The position numbers were made by a program, and so were the translations under genes. Source: Comamonadaceae bacterium 2FH (lineage in GTDB: Bacteria; Pseudomonadota; Gammaproteobacteria; Burkholderiales; Burkholderiaceae_C). Taken from it: a stretch of 64,000 nucleotides of DNA. This document shows, piece after piece, positions 58,952 through 64,000 of this stretch. Each line of letters opens with the position of its first letter. Position 1 is the stretch's first letter. The notes under the pieces are model-generated. The model was not told the DNA's origin, did no database searches, and saw only the letters and a list, made by a program, of their open reading frames with translations. The stretch is taken from positions 69,501 to 133,500 of the forward strand of contig SCMQ01000004.1 in the NCBI GenBank assembly GCA_005503335.1, in the 5' to 3' direction.

Positions 58952-59054
58952 CATTCCGAATTTCGAAATGTGAGCGAAATATAGGATGGGAAACGGCGAA
59001 AGTCAACACAAATCTCGGAATTCAGAATTTTTTTCACTGTTTTTCGGAATTCGA
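58952..59054. promoter_or_regulatory. Divergent xsc/iclR control region with repeated TCGGAATTC boxes
   Basis: The AT-rich gap holds an imperfect 19-bp palindrome CATTCCGAATTTCGAAATG at 58952-58970 and two direct boxes TCGGAATTCAGA (59015-59026) and TCGGAATTCGA (59044-59054), 29 bp apart. All share the half-site TTCGGAAT or its complement, which suits an IclR regulator acting on both genes. Binding is inferred. Confidence 0.6.
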
Positions 59055-59067
59055 CTATCATGAAGCC

Positions 59068-59889
59068 ATGGAAATCGTGCCCAACCCCAAGTCGGACCTG
59101 GTCGAGATCAACGGCGACACGCCCACCATGCGGCTGTTCGCCCTGCTCGAGGTGATCGCCTCCAAGGACCAGCTGTTCTCGCTGCAGGGCCTGGCGGAGG
59201 AGACCCGCCTGCCCAAGCCCACCCTGCACCGCATGCTGCAGCAGCTGGAGAGCGCGGGCCTGCTCGAGCGCAGCGTGGACGGCCGCCACTACGGCACCGG
59301 CGTGCGCCTGCGCCGGCTGGCCGAGAACCTGCTGCTCAACGACACCTTGCACGGCGCGCGCCACGCCGTGCTGCGCCGCCTGGTCGAGGAGGTCGGCGAG
59401 AGCTGCAACCTCACCGCCCTGTCGGGCAGCGAGGTGGTCTACCTGGACCGGGTCGAGACCGTCGCGCCGCTGCGCTTTTACCTGCACCCGGGCTCGCGCG
59501 TGCCGGTGCACTGCTCGGCCAGCGGCAAGGTCTTCCTGGCCGAGATGACGCCCTCGCAGCGCCAGCGCCTGCTCGCGCATGCGCCGCTGGAGGCCTACAC
59601 GCCCAAGACCCTGACCGAGATGGCGCTGCTCGAGCAGGAGATCCGCGAGGTCAAGCGCCAGGGCTTCGCGCTCGACAACGAGGAGTTCCTGCCCGGCCTG
59701 CTGTGCGTGGCCGTGCTCGTGCCCTCGGCCAGCGGGCGCTCCAACCTCTGCGTGGCCGTGCAGGCGCCCATCATGCGGCTCACGCCGGACAAGGCCCTGC
59801 AGCTGCTGCCGCCGCTGCAGCGCGCCGCCGCGGCGCTGAGCCGCATCGAGGGCGACGCCATTCCCACGCACGGCGCCGCCAGCGCCTGA
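59068..59889 (+). CDS. IclR-family regulator of the sulfonate genes
   Basis: The 273-residue protein has an N-terminal winged helix (FALLEVIASKDQLFSLQGLA, LPKPTLHRMLQQLESAGLL) and an IclR effector domain with GESCNLTALSGSEVVYLDRV and PVHCSASGKVFLAEM. It lies 165 bp from xsc, divergently, and is followed 21 bp later by the CobS-like gene. Known xsc clusters often have IclR or GntR regulators (TauR); ligand not readable. Confidence 0.9.
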   Translation: MEIVPNPKSDLVEINGDTPTMRLFALLEVIASKDQLFSLQGLAEETRLPKPTLHRMLQQLESAGLLERSVDGRHYGTGVRLRRLAENLLLNDTLHGARHAVLRRLVEEVGESCNLTALSGSEVVYLDRVETVAPLRFYLHPGSRVPVHCSASGKVFLAEMTPSQRQRLLAHAPLEAYTPKTLTEMALLEQEIREVKRQGFALDNEEFLPGLLCVAVLVPSASGRSNLCVAVQAPIMRLTPDKALQLLPPLQRAAAALSRIEGDAIPTHGAASA

Positions 59890-59910
59890 GACCCACCCCG
59901 AGGAGAAGCC

Positions 59911-60891
59911 ATGGTCGAGCCCTGCACCGCCCGCCCCCAGCGCATGGTGTCCGTGCGCGAGCTGTTCGGCATAGACAGCGATCTGCAGGCGCCTGCCTTC
60001 GTCGAGCGCGACGAGCATGTGCCCGAGATCGACCCGGCCTACCGCTTCAACCCCGACGTCACCCTGGCCCTGCTGGCCGGCTTCGGCCGCGACCGGCGCG
60101 TGATGGTGCAGGGACTGCACGGCACGGGCAAGTCCAGCCACGTCGAGCAGGTGGCCGCGCGGCTGAACTGGCCCTGCGTGCGCGTCAACCTGGACGGCCA
60201 CATCAGCCGCCTCGACCTGGTCGGCAAGGACGCCGTGGTGCTGCGCGAGGGCCTGCAGGTCACCGAGTTCCAGGAGGGCATCGTGCCCTGGGCCCTGCAG
60301 CGCCCGGTGGCGCTGGTCTTCGACGAGTACGACGCGGGCCGCCCCGACGTGATGTTCGTGATCCAGCGCCTGCTCGAGCGCGACGGCAAGTTCACGCTGA
60401 TGGACCAGAACCGCGTGCTGCGCCCGCACCGCCATTTCCGCCTGTTCGCCACCTGCAACACCGTGGGCCTGGGCAACCTCAACGGCCTCTACCACGGCGC
60501 CCAGCGGCTGAACCACGCGCAGATCGACCGCTGGAACATCGTGGCCACGCTGAACTACCTGCCGCCCGAGGAGGAGACCGCCATCGTGCTGGCGCGCGTG
60601 CCGCGCCTGGACGACGAGGCCGGCCGCGCCCTCGTGGGCCGCATGGTGGCGCTGGCCGAGCTCACGCGCCGCGGCTTCGCGGCCGGCGACCTGTCCACGC
60701 TGATGTCGCCGCGCGGCGTGATCACCTGGGCCGAGAACCTGGAGATCTTCCGCGACCCGGCCCTGGCCCTGCGCCTGTCCTTCGTCAACAAATGCGACGA
60801 GGCCGAGCGCCCTCTGGTCGCCGAGTATTTCCAGCGCTGCTTCGACCGCGAGCTGGCCGAGTCCTACGCGCTGGCCTTGCCCGCCGCCTGA
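59911..60891 (+). CDS. CobS-like AAA+ (MoxR-family) ATPase
   Basis: The 326-residue protein matches aerobic cobaltochelatase subunit CobS closely: SVRELFGIDSDLQAPAF near residue 14, Walker A GLHGTGKS (68-75), NWPCVRVNLDGHISRLDLVG, Walker B ALVFDEYDAGRPDV with Asp138-Glu139 and LFATCNTVGLGNLNGLYHG. GAGGAG precedes the ATG. It pairs with the CobT-like gene 4 bp downstream. No cobN or other cobalamin gene is present in the window, so its client protein here is unknown. Confidence 0.9.
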   Translation: MVEPCTARPQRMVSVRELFGIDSDLQAPAFVERDEHVPEIDPAYRFNPDVTLALLAGFGRDRRVMVQGLHGTGKSSHVEQVAARLNWPCVRVNLDGHISRLDLVGKDAVVLREGLQVTEFQEGIVPWALQRPVALVFDEYDAGRPDVMFVIQRLLERDGKFTLMDQNRVLRPHRHFRLFATCNTVGLGNLNGLYHGAQRLNHAQIDRWNIVATLNYLPPEEETAIVLARVPRLDDEAGRALVGRMVALAELTRRGFAAGDLSTLMSPRGVITWAENLEIFRDPALALRLSFVNKCDEAERPLVAEYFQRCFDRELAESYALALPAA

Positions 60892-60895
60892 TGCC

Positions 60896-62638
60896 ATGGC
60901 CACGCCCCAGGCCGCCGCGCGCCACCAGCAGCGGGTCGAGGCGCTCTGCGCCGGGGCGATACGCGCGCTCTGCGGCGACCCGGCCCTGCATTTCCGCGGC
61001 CGGCGCCTGCACCGCGGCCAGCGCGCCCTGCCCTTGTTCGCCCCGCACCTCGCCCCCTCGCTGGAGCAGGACGACTTCGCCTCGTTTCGCGGCGCGGCCG
61101 ACGGCATGGCGCTGCGCCTCGCGCATTCCGACGCCGCGCTGCACGCCGCGCTGAGCCCGGCCGAGCCGCTGCCGCGCCTGCTGTTCGAGATGCTCGAGCA
61201 GCTGCGCTGCGAGGCCCTGGCCGCGCCGCAGCTGCCTGGCCTGCTGAGCAACCTGCGGCACCGCCACGCGCAGTGGTCGCTGGCCTTCCACGACAGCGGC
61301 CTGACCGAGACCGCCACCGGCATCCTGCTCTACACCGTGGCCCAGGTCTGCCGCGCCCGCGTCACGGCCGAGCCCGTGCACGAGGCCACGGAGGACCTGA
61401 TCGAGGCCACGCGCATGGCCCTGGTGCCGCGGCTGGGCCACGCGCTGGCCGGCCTGCGCCGCAGCCGCTTCGAGCAGGCCGCCTACGCGCGCCATGCGCT
61501 GGCCATCGCCGACGCGGTAAGCGGGATGATCCGCGAGGCCGGGCAGGAGGCCGGCGCCGCGCCAGGCGAGCAGGCGCCCGAGGCCGGGCGGCCACGGCGG
61601 CGCCAGGGCTTCAGCCTGTGGCCGGACCTCGAGGGCGGCGACGGCGGCGGCATCGCGACCGTGCACTCGGCCGACAGCCGCGTGCTCGCCGAGGCCGAGG
61701 ACGGCTACCGCGTCTACACCCGCGCCTACGACTGCGAGCTGCCGGCGGCCTCGCTGGTGCGCGCCGCCCTGCTGCGCGAATACCGCGAACGCCTGGACCG
61801 CCGCATCGCCGGCCAGGGCCTCAACCTGGCGCGGCTGGCGCGCGAGCTCAAGGCCAGCCTCGCGCTGCCCCGGCGCGAGGGCTGGGAAGGCGGCCAGGAG
61901 GCCGGCCACATCGACGGGCGGCGCCTGCCCCAGCTCATCGTCTCGCCCAGCGAGCGCCGCCTGTTCCGCATCGAGCGCCAGGACCCGGCGGCCGAGGGCG
62001 TGGTGAGCTTTCTGATCGACTGCTCGGGCTCGATGAAGCAGCATGTCGAATCCGTGGCCCTGCTGGTCGACGTCTTCGTGCGCGCGCTCGAGCAAGCCGG
62101 CCTGGCCAGCGAGGTGCTGGGCTTCACCACGCGCGCCTGGAACGGCGGCCGCGCCCAGCGCGACTGGCTGCGCGCCGGCCGCCCCAGCCACCCGGGCCGG
62201 CTCAACGAGGCCTGCCACCTGGTGTTCAAGCATGCCGACCAGCCCTGGCGCCGCGCGCGACCCGGCATCGCGGCCCTGCTCAAGGCCGACCTGTTCCGCG
62301 AAGGCATAGACGGCGAGGCCGTGGACTGGGCCTGCGCGCGCCTGGCCGCACGCGGCGAGCCGCGCAAATGGCTGGTCGTGGTCTCGGACGGCTGCCCCAT
62401 GGACAGCGCGACCCAGCTGGCCAACGACGCCCATTACCTCGACCAGCACCTGCGCGAGGTCGTGGCGCGGCGCGAGGCCGAGACCGGCATCGCCATCTGC
62501 GGCCTGGGCGTGGGCCTGGACCTCAGCCCCTATTACCGCCGCAACCTTGCCATCGATCTCCAAGCGCCGGTGGACAACGTCTTGCTCGGCAGGCTCGCCG
62601 CGATACTTGCACGCTGCCGTCCTTCCTATTCCGCCTGA
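60896..62638 (+). CDS. CobT-like VWA-domain protein
   Basis: The 580-residue protein ends with a CobT-type von Willebrand A domain: VVSFLIDCSGSMKQHVES with the MIDAS Asp375-x-Ser-x-Ser379, EVLGFTTRAWNGG near 400, PGRLNEACHLVFKHADQPWR and VVVSDGCPMDSAT near 495. The first 370 residues are helical, without the long acidic insertion usual in CobT. With the AAA+ partner upstream it forms a MoxR/VWA chaperone-type pair. Its end overlaps the convergent TctC gene by 13 bp. Confidence 0.88.
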   Translation: MATPQAAARHQQRVEALCAGAIRALCGDPALHFRGRRLHRGQRALPLFAPHLAPSLEQDDFASFRGAADGMALRLAHSDAALHAALSPAEPLPRLLFEMLEQLRCEALAAPQLPGLLSNLRHRHAQWSLAFHDSGLTETATGILLYTVAQVCRARVTAEPVHEATEDLIEATRMALVPRLGHALAGLRRSRFEQAAYARHALAIADAVSGMIREAGQEAGAAPGEQAPEAGRPRRRQGFSLWPDLEGGDGGGIATVHSADSRVLAEAEDGYRVYTRAYDCELPAASLVRAALLREYRERLDRRIAGQGLNLARLARELKASLALPRREGWEGGQEAGHIDGRRLPQLIVSPSERRLFRIERQDPAAEGVVSFLIDCSGSMKQHVESVALLVDVFVRALEQAGLASEVLGFTTRAWNGGRAQRDWLRAGRPSHPGRLNEACHLVFKHADQPWRRARPGIAALLKADLFREGIDGEAVDWACARLAARGEPRKWLVVVSDGCPMDSATQLANDAHYLDQHLREVVARREAETGIAICGLGVGLDLSPYYRRNLAIDLQAPVDNVLLGRLAAILARCRPSYSA

Positions 62639-63618
62639 ATCCGACCACGGACGACCACCTCCGAAAACTTCTTCTCCTCGCGCTTGAGAAAGGCCGCGAA
62701 GTCCTCGGGGCCCAAGCCCAGGCTGGTCACGCCAGCCTCGGCGAATTTCTTTTGCAAATCGGGAGAACGAAGGACTTCCGTCAGTTCCCGATGCAGCCGG
62801 GCGATGATCGCGGCGTCGGTGCCGGCGGGAGCGAAAATGCCCTGCCAAACCGAAACCTCCACGCCCTTCCAAGCCGGCACCTGGGCCAGGGGAACGATGC
62901 CGGGCATGGCTGCAGATGCCGAGGCGCTCATGACACCGTAGGCCCGGATTTTGCCGGCCTGCACCTGCTGCATCACCAGCGACAGCGGCAGGACAGCCAG
63001 GTCGATCTGGTTGCCTGCCAGGTCGGTCACGATCTGGGCCCCTGCGCGATAGGGAATATGCACGACGGAGATGCCGCCCTGCTGCTTCAGGAGTTCGCCG
63101 CCCAGGTGCAGCGAAGTGCCCACGCCGGAAGTGGCGTAGCTGTACCTGCCGGGAGCCGCCTTGATGGCCGCATAGAGGTCGGCGGCCGTTTGGGGAGCGA
63201 GTTCGGGCTTGCCCACCAGCACCAGCGGCTGCGATCCGAGCAGCGTCACCGGCATCAAGTCCCTCAGGCCGTCGTACTTCACGGTCGAGGGCGTAACCAT
63301 CTTGGCAATCACCACCGAACTCTCGACCGACAGCAGCAGGGTGTGGCCGTCCGGTTTGGCGCGTATCGCCTTCTCGGTGCCGATGACGCCGCCCGCACCG
63401 GCCACGTTCTCGATGACCACAGGCTGGCCGAGCCGTCTCGCGAGGTCGGGCGCCACCCAGCGCGCCATGAGGTCGACGTTGCCTCCGGCCGCGTAGGGCA
63501 CGATGAGCGTGATCGGTCGGGACGGCCAGGGATCGGCCATGGCCGACAGGGCAGCCATCGCGGTGACCAGGGCGAATGCAGAGCGCAGCAGGGGGCGCAG
63601 GAAGGAACGGATATTCAT
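62626..63618 (-). CDS. Bug-family tripartite tricarboxylate-type binding protein (TctC)
   Basis: The 330-residue periplasmic receptor has a signal peptide (RSAFALVTAMAALSAMADPW) and the Bug signature WPSRPITLIVPYAAGGNVDL, followed by ENVAGAGGVIGTEK and YATSGVGTSLHLGGELLKQQ. These proteins bind carboxylates or other small acids with or without TctA/B partners. No tctAB is near. It is followed by the deaminase gene on the same strand, 20 bp apart, suggesting a shared nucleoside or amine-related role. Confidence 0.9.
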   Translation of the reverse strand: MNIRSFLRPLLRSAFALVTAMAALSAMADPWPSRPITLIVPYAAGGNVDLMARWVAPDLARRLGQPVVIENVAGAGGVIGTEKAIRAKPDGHTLLLSVESSVVIAKMVTPSTVKYDGLRDLMPVTLLGSQPLVLVGKPELAPQTAADLYAAIKAAPGRYSYATSGVGTSLHLGGELLKQQGGISVVHIPYRAGAQIVTDLAGNQIDLAVLPLSLVMQQVQAGKIRAYGVMSASASAAMPGIVPLAQVPAWKGVEVSVWQGIFAPAGTDAAIIARLHRELTEVLRSPDLQKKFAEAGVTSLGLGPEDFAAFLKREEKKFSEVVVRGRIQAE

Positions 63619-63638
63619 GATGAAGTCTCTGGGCAGGA

Positions 63639-64000
63639 TCAAACGGTTTCGTGATTCGGGGACGGGGCTTCCAGCGCAGCGATCTGGCACAGGAAATCCT
63701 GGCGCAGCTCGGCCTTCGCGGCAGCGTCCAGCCAGCAGGCGTCCACACCGGCCAGACTGAAGCGCTTGGCTTCGTCCCAGCCCCAGTTCAGCCCCTCGAG
63801 AACATGGCGGTAGGTGTGGGCCAAGTCCGTATGGAACATCGCAGGGTCGTCGGTGTTCAGCGTGACCTGGAGACCGGCCGAGGTCATGCGCTCGATGGCC
63901 GCCAAGCGGCGCGACCGGTTCGCCGCGACGCTCGTGATGCCGCAGACGGCGAAATAGATGCCGCTGTCGCGCGCACGGTGCACGGCCGACTCACAAGCCA
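63639..64000 (-). CDS. Adenosine deaminase family protein, C-terminal part (cut by window edge)
   Basis: About 120 C-terminal residues are in the window; the 5' end lies beyond the right edge, and the frame is open to position 64000. The segment MTSAGLQVTLNTDDPAMFHT carries the metal-binding Asp pair of the adenosine/adenine deaminase family, followed by LAHTYRHVLEGLNWGWDEAK. The missing N-terminus carries the His metal ligands. It is adenosine, adenine or another aminopurine deaminase; the exact substrate is not readable. Confidence 0.85.
   Translation of the reverse strand, partial: ACESAVHRARDSGIYFAVCGITSVAANRSRRLAAIERMTSAGLQVTLNTDDPAMFHTDLAHTYRHVLEGLNWGWDEAKRFSLAGVDACWLDAAAKAELRQDFLCQIAALEAPSPNHETV

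Noticed and set aside
59911-62638. Cobalamin biosynthesis operon
   Set aside because: Only CobS- and CobT-like genes are present. No CobN or other B12 gene is in the window, so a chelatase role cannot be assumed.

Overview
The window is a GC-rich (roughly 68-70%) chromosomal segment of a betaproteobacterium, most probably of the family Comamonadaceae (Burkholderiales). This rests on the tRNA-tuf-tRNA-Trp-secE-nusG-rplKAJL order, the trpE/chorismate mutase/trpG/trpD/trpC/ung block, the lptA-lptB-rpoN and argS-SPOR-dsbA blocks, and a recurrent ~80-bp intergenic repeat of a kind I associate with this family. I cannot name the species.

Region by region. (1) 1-4986 (minus): translation block with rplL (cut by the window edge), rplJ behind a probable L10 leader, rplA, rplK, nusG, secE, tRNA-Trp, tuf, and tRNA-Thr, -Gly and -Tyr. 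(2) 5046-11096 (minus): ung and a tryptophan operon trpE-chorismate mutase-trpG-(LysE exporter)-trpD-trpC, preceded by a short ORF with paired Trp codons (candidate trpL). (3) 11097-17394: gph, a Crp/Fnr regulator, a divergent GlmM-like mutase, rpe, apaG and a large membrane protein. (4) 17636-25086: CPA2 antiporter, YbdK-like ligase, thiL, a LysR regulator, pgpA, pncC, small proteins and a SEC-C protein. (5) 25212-34505: kinase-like protein, PIN protein, THUMP methyltransferase, rpoN, lptB, lptA (no lptC beside it), dsbA, SPOR protein, argS and a DUF2214 protein. (6) 34502-42078: a LysR regulator with an in-frame tandem palindromic insertion, a CaiB-type CoA transferase plus HMG-CoA-lyase-like pair, a divergent IclR regulator, malate synthase G and a YhdH-type reductase. 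(7) 42149-50954: SWIM-SNF2 helicase, a TumA/TumE-like toxin-antitoxin pair with an operator-promoter overlap, AbrB-family membrane protein, ChaN-like lipoprotein, omega-aminotransferase, purU and a GcvA-like LysR. (8) 51133-54858: glcD-like oxidase and dinG. (9) 54925-64000: a sulfonate dissimilation unit, xsc-pta-putative sulfate exporter, divergent from an IclR regulator that is followed by a CobS/CobT-like MoxR/VWA pair; then a Bug-type binding protein and the end of a deaminase.

Most genes are housekeeping. The most interesting material is: the CobS/CobT pair, without CobN, beside the Xsc sulfoacetaldehyde pathway; the tandem 54-bp palindromic element inserted in frame into a LysR gene; the dispersed ~80-bp intergenic repeat (three good copies and one decayed); the GlmM paralogue with altered active-site motifs; the toxin-antitoxin pair with a leaderless-looking promoter; and the candidate trp leader peptide. 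No insertion sequence, prophage, CRISPR array or integrase was found. No stretch longer than about 300 bases lacks a feature.
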